64,000 bases of DNA from the NCBI GenBank assembly GCA_943846755.1, contig OX044365.1, forward strand, positions 682,001-746,000, written 5' to 3'. Each line of letters begins with the position of its first letter. Position 1 is the first letter of the stretch. The stretch is from UBA8752 sp002336475 (lineage in GTDB: Bacteria > Bacteroidota > Bacteroidia > Flavobacteriales_D > Sanyastnellaceae). Shown in pieces: positions 24,994 through 33,363 of the stretch. A model generated the notes under the pieces. That model was not told where the DNA came from. It worked only from the letters and a program-made list of their open reading frames with translations, and ran no database searches. A program made the position numbers and the translations under genes.

Positions 24994-25898
24994 TGGCCAA
25001 ATTCAACCAACCTGACCCGCGCAACGAAAGCACACAGTGCTGGGTAGACGGGCTTGTAGCAAGGGCAGACGCCAAAGTCCATGTGCTCGACAGCGTTGTC
25101 CAAGGCGGAGATGCGGTATGGGAAGGATTGCGCATCACTGATGGCAAAGCCATACAACTCGAAGAACACCTCGACCGGTTGCTGGCCTCCGCACACGCCC
25201 TTGCCTTTGCCGACATTCCAGAACGCAGCGTGGTGCGGCAGGCCATATTCGAAACGCTGAGGGCCAATGGCATGCGCGATGGCGTGCATTGCCGCATTAC
25301 CCTGAGCCGCGGACGCAAATCCACGAGCGGAATGGACCCGAGGCTCAACGTTCATGGGCCAACACTGATTGTGGTGCCTGAATATAAAGGGATGGTCTAT
25401 GGCGATGAGGGTATACGCCTTGTGACCAGTGCGATCCGGCGCAATGGCCCCCAATTTTTGGACAGCCACATTCACCACAACAACCTGCTCAACAACATCC
25501 TCGCTAAAATCGAGGCCAATGTCTCCGGTATGGACGATGCGGTGATGCTCGATGACCGTGGCTTCTTGGCCGAAACCAATGCGACCAACCTCTTCTTGGT
25601 GCGCAGGGGTGAATTGCTGACGCCCTTTGCCCATGCCTGCCTGCCAGGACTGACCCGACAGTTCGTCATAGATGAGGCTGCAGAAGCTGGGATTCCCGTG
25701 AGGGAAGCTGACCTCACGCTGACTGAATTGTACACCGCCGATGAAGCCTTCACCACGGGCACCATGGGCGCTTTGGCCCACATTGTAGAAGTGGACGGCC
25801 GGCGCATTGCCCAAGGCAACAAAGGAGACATCACAATGAGGCTCCAACAAGCGTATACCGACCATATACTTGAGACGGCAACGGCTTTGCCATTATAA
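24993..25898 (+). CDS. aminotransferase class IV-like protein, PLP lysine apparently missing
   Basis: 301 residues, the size of branched-chain and D-amino-acid aminotransferases of fold type IV. Family features: G-G-D-A-V-W-E-G-L-R, R-I-T-L-S-R-G, L-A-E-T-N-A-T-N-L-F, L-P-G-L-T-R and T-T-G-T-M-G-A. The strand that normally carries the PLP lysine (K-S-x-N-x-L-x-N) reads H-H-N-N-L-L-N-N at residues 161-168, so His161 stands where Lys is expected and no Lys lies within 25 residues upstream. Either a divergent lysine is used, or the protein lacks transaminase activity. It is translationally coupled to the sulfotransferase-like gene and follows the IcmF-type mutase, a context compatible with branched-chain acid metabolism. 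Confidence 0.85.
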   Translation: MAKFNQPDPRNESTQCWVDGLVARADAKVHVLDSVVQGGDAVWEGLRITDGKAIQLEEHLDRLLASAHALAFADIPERSVVRQAIFETLRANGMRDGVHCRITLSRGRKSTSGMDPRLNVHGPTLIVVPEYKGMVYGDEGIRLVTSAIRRNGPQFLDSHIHHNNLLNNILAKIEANVSGMDDAVMLDDRGFLAETNATNLFLVRRGELLTPFAHACLPGLTRQFVIDEAAEAGIPVREADLTLTELYTADEAFTTGTMGALAHIVEVDGRRIAQGNKGDITMRLQQAYTDHILETATALPL

Positions 25899-25936
25899 TG
25901 GCCGGCCATGATGACTGTTAAACTTACCTTACCGTT

Positions 25937-26380
25937 ATGAACCCCATCCTCCGCAACATTCTGGCCGGCATGGCCGGTTCCATTGTCAGCATGCCTGCCA
26001 ATATGTTCTTGCTCGCTCCCTTGGGCAGGCTAACAGGTGCGCCTGTGGCCCCCGCATTTGACCCCACCGCTCCTCCCGCGGCTACTGAGGCCATTTGGCG
26101 CGCTTATTTCGACAGCTTAGAAGCTGTTCATATGCTCGGCCCACTGATTTCCCATTGGAACGGGGCCTTTTGCGGTGCATTGGTGGCAGGCCTTATCGCT
26201 GCAAACAGAGGCTTGCTCGTCCCCCTCATTGTGGCCGGTTTTGTGCTGATCGGCGGCATTGCCAATGCTTTCATATTGCCCGGACAGCCAGCGGCATTTC
26301 TGGCCATTGACATACTCGGGTATCTGCCGGTTGGCTGGCTCGGTTGGAAATTGGCCTTGCGCATTCGCCCCGTAGCCTGA
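25937..26380 (+). CDS. small integral membrane protein, unknown family
   Basis: 147 residues with about four hydrophobic segments: near the N-terminus (I-L-A-G-M-A-G-S-I-V-S-M-P-A-N), then around residues 65-85, 90-115 and 120-142. No family was recognised. It lies 38 bases after the aminotransferase-like gene and 41 bases before the EamA transporter, all in the same direction, so it may belong to one transcript. Topology suggests the inner membrane. Confidence 0.65.
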   Translation: MNPILRNILAGMAGSIVSMPANMFLLAPLGRLTGAPVAPAFDPTAPPAATEAIWRAYFDSLEAVHMLGPLISHWNGAFCGALVAGLIAANRGLLVPLIVAGFVLIGGIANAFILPGQPAAFLAIDILGYLPVGWLGWKLALRIRPVA

Positions 26381-26421
26381 GCAGTCCCTCGACCAAGTTT
26401 TCCCGACCGACCTTCGCGGCC

Positions 26422-27267
26422 ATGTCGCGCGGCTTGGTATTCATGTTGCAGTCGGTGGTGCTCTACACCTCCGCCAACCTCTTGGTCAAGGCCTTGGCCA
26501 TCCTGCCGACCCCCCAACTGGTTTTTTTGAGAAGCGCCATCAGCTTTCTCTTTTGTGCTGTTTGGATCTGGCGCAAAGGCGACCCCCTCTTGGGACACAA
26601 CAGAAAGTGGCTGGTGTTGCGCGGCGTTTCTGGCATGATCGCCTTGACGCTGTTCTTCCATACGATTCGGCACATCCCCTTGGCGAGCGCCACGGTCATC
26701 CAGTACCTCTCCCCCATTTTCACGGTCCTGCTGGCCATCTTGTTCGATGGTCAGCGCATTCGGCCGCACCGTTGGCTCTATTTCGCGGCGGCCTTTGGAG
26801 GCATTCTCGTGGTCAAGGGGTTCGACGCCCGTGTTTCTTGGCTCTACCTCGGTATGGGCATGGGCAGCGCACTCTTGGCTGCGGTGGCCTACCTGGCCAC
26901 CATCAAGTGCCGAGAGACCGACACGCCAGTGGGGGTCGTGACGTATTTCCACATGATCGCCACACCGGTAATGGGGTCGTGGAGCGCCGCCGTTTGGCAC
27001 CCCATGACGAGTGGCCAATGGGCCATGGCCGTCGGGATTGGCGTGCTTTCGCTGCTCGCCCAAGTCGCCATGACCAAGGCCTTGCACCTCGAGGATGCAG
27101 CACGGGTCATGCCGTTCAAGTATTTCGGCGCCATCCTGGCGTTGGGCATGGCGTGGCTGCTCTTCGACGAACGCATCACAGGATGGGCGCTCGTGGGCAT
27201 CGGCATTGTGTTGGCAGCAGTGACCGCCAATGCCATTGCAGGCCGAAAGAAAATCAGCGCACTGTGA
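26422..27267 (+). CDS. EamA/DMT-family transporter
   Basis: 281 residues with ten predicted hydrophobic helices arranged as two EamA repeats, as in drug/metabolite exporters (motifs F-L-R-S-A-I-S-F-L-F, I-Q-Y-L-S-P-I-F-T, and in the second repeat K-Y-F-G-A-I-L-A-L-G). The start ATG 26422 fits the first helix; an upstream in-frame ATG at 26344 lies inside the previous gene. The substrate is unknown. The 3' end overlaps the convergent LOX2 gene by 14 bases. Confidence 0.87.
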   Translation: MSRGLVFMLQSVVLYTSANLLVKALAILPTPQLVFLRSAISFLFCAVWIWRKGDPLLGHNRKWLVLRGVSGMIALTLFFHTIRHIPLASATVIQYLSPIFTVLLAILFDGQRIRPHRWLYFAAAFGGILVVKGFDARVSWLYLGMGMGSALLAAVAYLATIKCRETDTPVGVVTYFHMIATPVMGSWSAAVWHPMTSGQWAMAVGIGVLSLLAQVAMTKALHLEDAARVMPFKYFGAILALGMAWLLFDERITGWALVGIGIVLAAVTANAIAGRKKISAL

Positions 27268-29689
27268 CCCTGCGGGTGTGGAGGATGTCCCCACCTGGAG
27301 TGGCTTGGACCACCTGAATGAGGTAACTGCCGGCAGCGCGGCCATGGGTTCCAAGGACAAAGCGCGTTGCACCTGCCCAACGGGCACGGTCCAAAATGCG
27401 GCCCGTTAAATCCATCCAGCGGACCTCAGCACCCGAGAGGGATCCCCCTGAAAAATTCAGCACCAGTGCCTCGCCCGCTTGCACGGGGTTGGGATTGACC
27501 TGCAAAACAGAGCCTGCAAGCACGCCCCCGATGCCACTGGCTGTGGCGCAAGGATCGACGAGGTAGTGCATGGTGTTCTGGTACATGTCGTTGACCACCT
27601 CGGTGATGCCATTGATACAGAGCTCAGCGGTGGGCGCTTGCGTCCAGTAGATGCGACACAGCGGGGACCACTCATAATGCTTGGGCATGGAAGTGTTCTC
27701 GTAGCTCAACCCAATGACCGTTTGGCCACCCAATGCAAATTCAGGTTGGATCATATACTCGAGCGGATCCACCATGCTGACCACCTGCTGGATTCCGCAG
27801 CTCACATCGAACTGATAGCCCAAGATGCGGTTGTGGGGATTCAGAACGTGCACATCGAAGAAGCCTTGGTCCCAATTGACCTCGCCGAGGGTAAACCAAA
27901 CGCTGTCGTAAGGATTGATGATATGGGGTGCCGGGAATTGACACTTGTCGTGGAAGCCGGTGCTGTCCGGGTGGCTGTGTGAGATGTCCCAAAATTGGCA
28001 ACGCGCCATGAGTGCTGCGTCGGATACGGTGAGCTCGCCGTCTTGGTCGAGGTCGTTGCACGGCGCGGCCGTGAGGTCGTTGCCCAGGATGCCATCCACG
28101 TATGCTTCTGCATCCGTGAGGTCTTGGTCCGCATCGGCATCGAGGTCGCCCATCAAAGCCGTTCCACCGCATTCACCGGTGCAGTCCGTTTGGGCGGTGC
28201 CGTATGCTTCTCCGTTGCAATCGACCAGTTGGTCACAATCGTCCCACAGGTCCACAGCCAACGCTCCAGAGGACCGGTCCATGTTGATGCAGACGACCCC
28301 CCAGTTGTTCTCATAATCGTTCTCTTGGCGCCCCAGTGCATCGGGGCTGTAGTCCCAGTTCACCCGCACAACAAGGTGGTAAACGCCGTCCGGGATGCCC
28401 GTGACATCGATCCACTGGCAAGACAATCCCGCCCCGTAGATGTCGCCGCAATGGGCGGAGATGCCCATGTTGCTGCAGCCGTATTGGAAGGTGCCGCCAT
28501 CGCTGCACTCGAGGTCCATGACGCAGAAACCGTTCTTAAAGCCGATGGGCAGCATTTGTCCGTCCATGGTGAACAGGTCATACTTCGCGTAGCCTTTGTA
28601 GTGCCAATGGTTGTGGCAATCGCCCCACTCGAATTGCTGGGTAGAATCAGACTGGGCGGTGGTTCCGATGTAGTAATCGATGTCGCCGATGTTTTTGATG
28701 TGGGTGGTGAACCGCACCAATTCGCGTTCGCCATAGCCATTCAAACACCCCTCGACGATGTAGCAGTTGTTCTCGTCCACCATCATGGTCTCAGCCTGGA
28801 GGCTGTTTTCGATGGCGCTCTCCACCACCATGAGGTCGGGTCCGGTGCACAAGGGGTCTCCCGGGTAAATGCACCCGCCGTTGTCGACTTCCGCTGCGGG
28901 ATTGTAGTTGCACGCTGTTTCATCGGTGCAGCCTTCCGCGGGACCGCCATAGGCCAGGGTCCAATCAAACCCGCCGCAATCTCCAGCGAGATTGGCAAAA
29001 CGCACCCAATAGGTCACCCCTTCTTCAAGCAGCACGTAAAGCTGGGCGCTCTCCTCATTGTCCTCGCAGCTCCCTTGGTTGTCATCGTAGTAAATCGACC
29101 CCTCGTTGGTGTCGTCGAAGTTGTTCATGTTGCAGTAGTCGTAGATCCACAGCCGCGTGTCGCAGCCCGAACCGCAACTCGACAACGCATACATGCCGTT
29201 GTCCGCAGGCGTGAACGTCCACCACTCGATGTTTTCTGCCGCTTCAATGGCCAAAGGATCGTCACCGAGCACCAGTTCAATGGCTTCGTTGCAGGTCCAA
29301 CCTGGTGGGCAATCAATGGCATGGCTTTGTCCAAATCCATAATTGCCGCTGCCCTCCACGAGCATCTCCCCGTCCAACCAGACTTGATAGAACGCTTCGC
29401 CCACCAGTCCGTCGCCATAGCTGTCGTCCATCGTAAAGACCATACAGTCCTCCCAATCGGAAGCGTCTATGCAGAAGGTATAGAGCGTGTCGTCGGCATT
29501 CTCCACATCGGCCTCCAAAAGAACAGCGCCACTGCCATTGGCGAGGTTCCAGCTCATCTCATAAGGCCACGAGTCCGGCGATATGACAACCTCAAATGCA
29601 AGCTGACCATCATTGCAAGGCTCTTGGGCCAGACCAAAAACAGGAACAAACGAAAAGAGCAGACACAGGATGCAGAAACGGTTTAACAT
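27254..29689 (-). CDS. secreted lysyl-oxidase-like protein with T9SS type A domain (LOX2)
   Basis: 811 residues with a signal peptide (L-C-L-L-F-S-F-V-P-V-F-G-L-A-Q). It is a paralogue of the protein at 17757-20801: an N-terminal jelly-roll-like module (D-D-S-Y-G-D-G), a region with C-D-T-R-L-W-I-Y-D-Y-C, one C-T-D-E-T-A-C-N-Y module, the lysyl oxidase domain, a dockerin-like pair and a cohesin-like stretch. The copper motif H359-N-H361-W-H363 and the cofactor pair Lys385 (G-F-K-N-G-F-C) and Tyr418 (G-D-I-Y) are present, 33 residues apart. Unlike its paralogue it ends in a type A T9SS sorting domain (V-N-P-N-P-V ... A-A-G-S-Y-L-I-Q-V-V ... R-R-V-T-V-R). It is predicted to be exported to the surface and to oxidise amines; the substrate is unknown. 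Confidence 0.88.
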   Translation of the reverse strand: MLNRFCILCLLFSFVPVFGLAQEPCNDGQLAFEVVISPDSWPYEMSWNLANGSGAVLLEADVENADDTLYTFCIDASDWEDCMVFTMDDSYGDGLVGEAFYQVWLDGEMLVEGSGNYGFGQSHAIDCPPGWTCNEAIELVLGDDPLAIEAAENIEWWTFTPADNGMYALSSCGSGCDTRLWIYDYCNMNNFDDTNEGSIYYDDNQGSCEDNEESAQLYVLLEEGVTYWVRFANLAGDCGGFDWTLAYGGPAEGCTDETACNYNPAAEVDNGGCIYPGDPLCTGPDLMVVESAIENSLQAETMMVDENNCYIVEGCLNGYGERELVRFTTHIKNIGDIDYYIGTTAQSDSTQQFEWGDCHNHWHYKGYAKYDLFTMDGQMLPIGFKNGFCVMDLECSDGGTFQYGCSNMGISAHCGDIYGAGLSCQWIDVTGIPDGVYHLVVRVNWDYSPDALGRQENDYENNWGVVCINMDRSSGALAVDLWDDCDQLVDCNGEAYGTAQTDCTGECGGTALMGDLDADADQDLTDAEAYVDGILGNDLTAAPCNDLDQDGELTVSDAALMARCQFWDISHSHPDSTGFHDKCQFPAPHIINPYDSVWFTLGEVNWDQGFFDVHVLNPHNRILGYQFDVSCGIQQVVSMVDPLEYMIQPEFALGGQTVIGLSYENTSMPKHYEWSPLCRIYWTQAPTAELCINGITEVVNDMYQNTMHYLVDPCATASGIGGVLAGSVLQVNPNPVQAGEALVLNFSGGSLSGAEVRWMDLTGRILDRARWAGATRFVLGTHGRAAGSYLIQVVQATPGGDILHTRRVTVR

Positions 29690-29804
29690 GTGGTCAATTT
29701 ACCTCAAGAACTGTCCTGTGGGAAACATGGTTGCCCATGAAGGCCACTCCCCATGACGGCACCACAGGGTGCCCTATTTTTGTGCGAGCAAACGACGCAC
29801 CATC

Positions 29805-29921
29805 ATGTCCGAAGACCACCACGACCACTCAGAAGCCGAGCAGAACGAAATTGGAGGCCCAGTTGTATTGGCCCTCTTTCTGTTCGCCATCTTGATCACC
29901 TCGATTTACTTTCTGAGCTGA
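29805..29921 (+). CDS. 38-residue His/Glu-rich single-helix membrane peptide
   Basis: A short frame with an acidic, His-rich N-terminus (M-S-E-D-H-H-D-H-S-E-A-E-Q) followed by one hydrophobic helix (V-V-L-A-L-F-L-F-A-I-L-I-T-S-I-Y-F-L). It ends 15 bases before the convergent S46 peptidase stop. This composition is like small subunits or assembly peptides of membrane complexes, and the His cluster could bind metal. No family was recognised and the function is unknown. Confidence 0.5.
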   Translation: MSEDHHDHSEAEQNEIGGPVVLALFLFAILITSIYFLS

Positions 29922-29936
29922 TCGGTCCCAAAAGGG

Positions 29937-32270
29937 TTACTGCCCCCCTGCCTCCATCTTTTGGCGGCGCTCTTCCATGCGTTCCAATGAGCGCTTGCGG
30001 AAATTCTCTTTGACCTCTTCCTCACTCTGACGGTATCCCCTTCCGATGCCTGTGCCGGTGCCAAATGGGCGCCAATTGGGACTCAGGTTGTCCGGATCGC
30101 GCTCCGTCAATGTCATTTCCTGAACGAGGTGTGTCGCCCCTGCATACACATCGGTCACCCACAGCACGTATCGGATGTCCACCATGATGTTTCGGCAGCG
30201 GTCGGCATCAAAGCGCACATCGCTCATTGTGCTTTCCCAGGTGCGGTCAAAGTTCAATCCTACAAGGTCTCCTGTGCCATTGATGGCGGGTGACCCTGAA
30301 TTCCCGCCCGTGGTGTGGTTGGAACCCAAAAAGCACACCCTCAGGTTGCCGTCGCTGTCGGCGTAGGGTCCGTACTCTTTTGCCCTCAATTGGGCCACCA
30401 GGTCTTTTGGCAGGTCAAACTCCGCATCTCCGGGAACGTATTTGTCGAGCACACCTCGGGCAGTAGAAAACGGCTTATAGCTCACGGCATCCCTGGGCTC
30501 ACTGCCCTCCATAAGTCCATAGGTCAAGCGCAATGTGCTGTTGGCATCTGGCCAAAAAGTACTGTCGGGATACACCTGCCCCAGCGCCATCAAATAGCGG
30601 CCCATGTCTTGCTCCATGGCGGCTTGTAAGCGGCCGTATTCGCTCCTCACCTTGACCCAATAGCTGTCATTGGTTTGCTGTGCCCACTCCAAAATCAGGT
30701 CTTTTGAATGCTTCTTTAGGGCTTTTCTGTCCCGGTCTTCGAGCAAGGCCATGAATGCGGCGCCGTCATCCAGAATACTGCCATCGAAAAGGTCATCGGC
30801 AATGGCATTGGCATTCTGGTCCTTGGACATCGCCCATGTCGCAGCCGCCACCTCTGGTGCAAAACCTTCGGGCAAAGCCTGCATGTACAGAGGGAATACA
30901 GCCCCAAACACCTTGCGGTCTACCTCGGCCCTGTAGTCAGGGTAAAAGCCAGCCGCCGCAATCAGAACTTCTGCCGCACGCGCATCAAATGCACTGTCCG
31001 AGACCGTTTTATCAGCGGCCATGGCAAGCACATCTCCCACCTCGGATGCCCAACGCAGGATTTCAGGACCATAGTAGAACCATTCGATAAAGAGTGACCG
31101 GGCTTCCATAAATGGCCTGAGTGCCTCAAAATCCTTGGACAGGTCGCCAACCACCGTTCCAAACTCGTCCAAGCCTTGTGAACGGATCTCCTTGGCCACT
31201 TCGATTTGTGCCCGGCGCTTCTCAGTTACCACCCCGAAATCAATCAATCCTTCATTCTGGCCAATCCACTTCTTCCATGCATTGGCGATGCGGCTCTGCT
31301 TTGCCGCATAGGCGATGCGCGTGCCATCGTCTGCACGCATGGCGGTATTGATCACCTCCAAACTTGCTGTACGCATGGCAATCCGAGTGGGGTTCAGGGT
31401 GTTGATCAAGTGCTCGACCTGAACAGAGGGGATGTAACGCTCTGTGCGCCCAGGGAAACCAAAGACCATGGTGAAGTCCCCTTCTTCAATGCCGTGCATA
31501 GAAATGGGGAGATGGTGGGCAGGATCCAATGGAATGTTCTCTTCACTGGGTTCTGCAGGTGCTCCATCTGGACCGCTGTAAATCCGAAAGAGCGAAAAAT
31601 CTCCGGTATGTCGGGGCCAAACCCAATTGTCTGTATCTCCGCCGAATTTGCCAATCGAGCTAGGTGGTGCACCTACCAAACGCACATCCTTGAAGGTGCG
31701 TGTAACGATGAGGAAGTTCTGGTTGCCGTATAAGAAATCGCGCACAACAGCTTCATGGTCTGTTCCGTCCGTCGCCGCTGACGCTAGGGAATCTCGGACG
31801 GCTTTTTCGGCATCACCTCCCGCTGCCCTCGCAGCCTGAACCGCTGCGGTCACGTCTTCAATGCGGACGATGAACATCGCAGTCAGGCCGGGATTGGTGA
31901 GCTCTTCTTCCAAGGACATCGCCCAAAAACCATCCTTGAGAATGTCGCGCTCCAGGCTGCTGTGGGATTGAATCTGGCCATAACCACAGTGGTGGTTGGT
32001 CAAGAGCAACCCCTGATCGGAGATCACACTTGCGGTGCACCCACCGCCGAATTGGACAATGGCATCCTTCAATGAGCTGCGGTTGATGCTGTAAATGTCT
32101 TCAGCAGTCAACTTGAGTCCCATGTCTTGCATGTCCCCTTCTACGGCCTTGAGCAAGGCCGGAATCCACATGCCCTCAGTCGCTTGGGCAGAAAAGGTGA
32201 GGCTCAATGCCAGTGCCATCCATGTTCCTTTGCGCCATGCGCGGGAGGCGGTCTTCCAAATTGCAATCAT
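29937..32270 (-). CDS. S46 family dipeptidyl-peptidase (DPP7/DPP11-like)
   Basis: 777 residues, the usual S46 length, with a signal peptide and the family start T-E-G-M-W-I-P. The catalytic His lies in L-L-L-T-N-H-H-C-G-Y (about residue 93) and the serine in G-G-N-S-G-S-P (about residue 657). The residue after L-N-F-D is Arg (F-D-R-T-W-E). As I recall, Gly at this position goes with DPP7 and Arg with the Asp/Glu-specific DPP11, so a DPP11-like specificity is suggested. These periplasmic enzymes release N-terminal dipeptides from imported oligopeptides in asaccharolytic or protein-feeding Bacteroidota. Confidence 0.94.
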   Translation of the reverse strand: MIAIWKTASRAWRKGTWMALALSLTFSAQATEGMWIPALLKAVEGDMQDMGLKLTAEDIYSINRSSLKDAIVQFGGGCTASVISDQGLLLTNHHCGYGQIQSHSSLERDILKDGFWAMSLEEELTNPGLTAMFIVRIEDVTAAVQAARAAGGDAEKAVRDSLASAATDGTDHEAVVRDFLYGNQNFLIVTRTFKDVRLVGAPPSSIGKFGGDTDNWVWPRHTGDFSLFRIYSGPDGAPAEPSEENIPLDPAHHLPISMHGIEEGDFTMVFGFPGRTERYIPSVQVEHLINTLNPTRIAMRTASLEVINTAMRADDGTRIAYAAKQSRIANAWKKWIGQNEGLIDFGVVTEKRRAQIEVAKEIRSQGLDEFGTVVGDLSKDFEALRPFMEARSLFIEWFYYGPEILRWASEVGDVLAMAADKTVSDSAFDARAAEVLIAAAGFYPDYRAEVDRKVFGAVFPLYMQALPEGFAPEVAAATWAMSKDQNANAIADDLFDGSILDDGAAFMALLEDRDRKALKKHSKDLILEWAQQTNDSYWVKVRSEYGRLQAAMEQDMGRYLMALGQVYPDSTFWPDANSTLRLTYGLMEGSEPRDAVSYKPFSTARGVLDKYVPGDAEFDLPKDLVAQLRAKEYGPYADSDGNLRVCFLGSNHTTGGNSGSPAINGTGDLVGLNFDRTWESTMSDVRFDADRCRNIMVDIRYVLWVTDVYAGATHLVQEMTLTERDPDNLSPNWRPFGTGTGIGRGYRQSEEEVKENFRKRSLERMEERRQKMEAGGQ

Positions 32271-32325
32271 GCCGGCAAATTAATGCCCGGTGCTCAGCCC
32301 ATCATGGGAGACTGCATTTAACCGT

Positions 32326-33342
32326 TCAACTCCACCCTTCAAGCGCGTTCAACACCTGCTGAAGGTCTTCATCTCCAAAGTCGAGGTGGGTCACCCAGCG
32401 CACCTGATCCGGACCGAATGCCGAACATAAAATGCCCTGCTCATGCTGGGCTTCTACGAGCTCCGAGGCTGGCCGACTGTTTTTTAGTTGGGCAATCACG
32501 ATGTTGGTCTCCACAGGAGCGACGTTAGCTACCGAATGGTGCTCGGAGAGCAGTGACCCAATGCGGGCTGCCCGGTCGTGATCTTCTTGCAGGCGGTCGA
32601 AATGATGCTCGATGGCATGCAACCCAGCCGCGGCCAAAATGCCCACCTGTCGCATGCCTCCCCCCATGACTTTCCTGCTGCGGTGGGCTTCGGCGATAAA
32701 ATCCCGAGAACCCAGCAGTACGGAACCTGCGGGTGTTCCCAACCCCTTGGAAAGACACAGCGAGATGCTGTCAAACATGTCGCCGTAGCGCTTCCAGTCT
32801 TGTCCGGTTTTTCGCAAGGCATTCCAAGCACGCGCTCCATCAAGGTGGAAAGGCAACCCCGCCGCTCGGCTGGCTGCACTGCCTTCTGCCAATGTTGCGA
32901 CAGACTGTACGGCGCCCCCGCCCTTGTTGACGGTGTCCTCAACGCACACCAGGCGGGTCCGTGCGAAATGACTGTCCGCAGGATTGATTTCAGCCCGGAT
33001 GACCGACGCTGGCATAGCCCCATGGGGTTCATCTACAAGCCTGACACTTGCCCCACTGTTGCGCGCTATGCCGCCACCTTCATAGTTGTAAACGTGGCTC
33101 AAGCGGTGACACAGCACCTCATCTCCTGGAGATACGTGCACGTTGATGGCGATTTGGTTGGCCATGGTGCCAGAAGGACAAAACAGCCCTGCTTCATGCC
33201 CAAATCTGGCGGCCAGCTCCTCTTGGAGGCGGTTGACCGTCGGGTCTTCGGCATAAACGTCATCACCTGTGGGCGCCGACATCATGGCCTTCAACATGGC
33301 TTCCGTCGGCCTGGTGACCGTGTCACTCCTCAAATCAATCAT
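32326..33342 (-). CDS. ltaE: low-specificity threonine aldolase
   Basis: 338 residues, a PLP enzyme of fold type I. Diagnostic sequence: N-terminal M-I-D-L-R-S-D-T-V-T-R-P-T, G-D-D-V-Y-A-E-D-P-T-V, the PLP-aspartate region L-D-G-A-R-A-W-N-A and the lysine in S-L-C-L-S-K-G-L-G-T-P. It cleaves threonine or allo-threonine to glycine and acetaldehyde, and can act on phenylserine-type substrates. It is a single gene, closely spaced after the secreted protein at 33364-35283 on the same strand. Confidence 0.94.
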   Translation of the reverse strand: MIDLRSDTVTRPTEAMLKAMMSAPTGDDVYAEDPTVNRLQEELAARFGHEAGLFCPSGTMANQIAINVHVSPGDEVLCHRLSHVYNYEGGGIARNSGASVRLVDEPHGAMPASVIRAEINPADSHFARTRLVCVEDTVNKGGGAVQSVATLAEGSAASRAAGLPFHLDGARAWNALRKTGQDWKRYGDMFDSISLCLSKGLGTPAGSVLLGSRDFIAEAHRSRKVMGGGMRQVGILAAAGLHAIEHHFDRLQEDHDRAARIGSLLSEHHSVANVAPVETNIVIAQLKNSRPASELVEAQHEQGILCSAFGPDQVRWVTHLDFGDEDLQQVLNALEGWS

Positions 33343-33363
33343 AAGTTCTGCAATGAAGCTAAA

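Noticed and set aside
24978..25865. A 295-codon minus-strand frame opposite the aminotransferase-like gene
   Set aside because: No family features; the plus strand frame carries a clear fold type IV signature.
26128..27387. A 419-codon minus-strand frame across the EamA gene
   Set aside because: Low-complexity His/Gln/Arg-rich translation, typical of an antisense shadow; the plus frame has ten membrane helices.
27995..29686. A 563-codon open frame on the plus strand opposite LOX2
   Set aside because: It mirrors the codon bias of LOX2, has no recognised domain, and the minus-strand frame has a signal peptide, LOX motifs and a T9SS domain.
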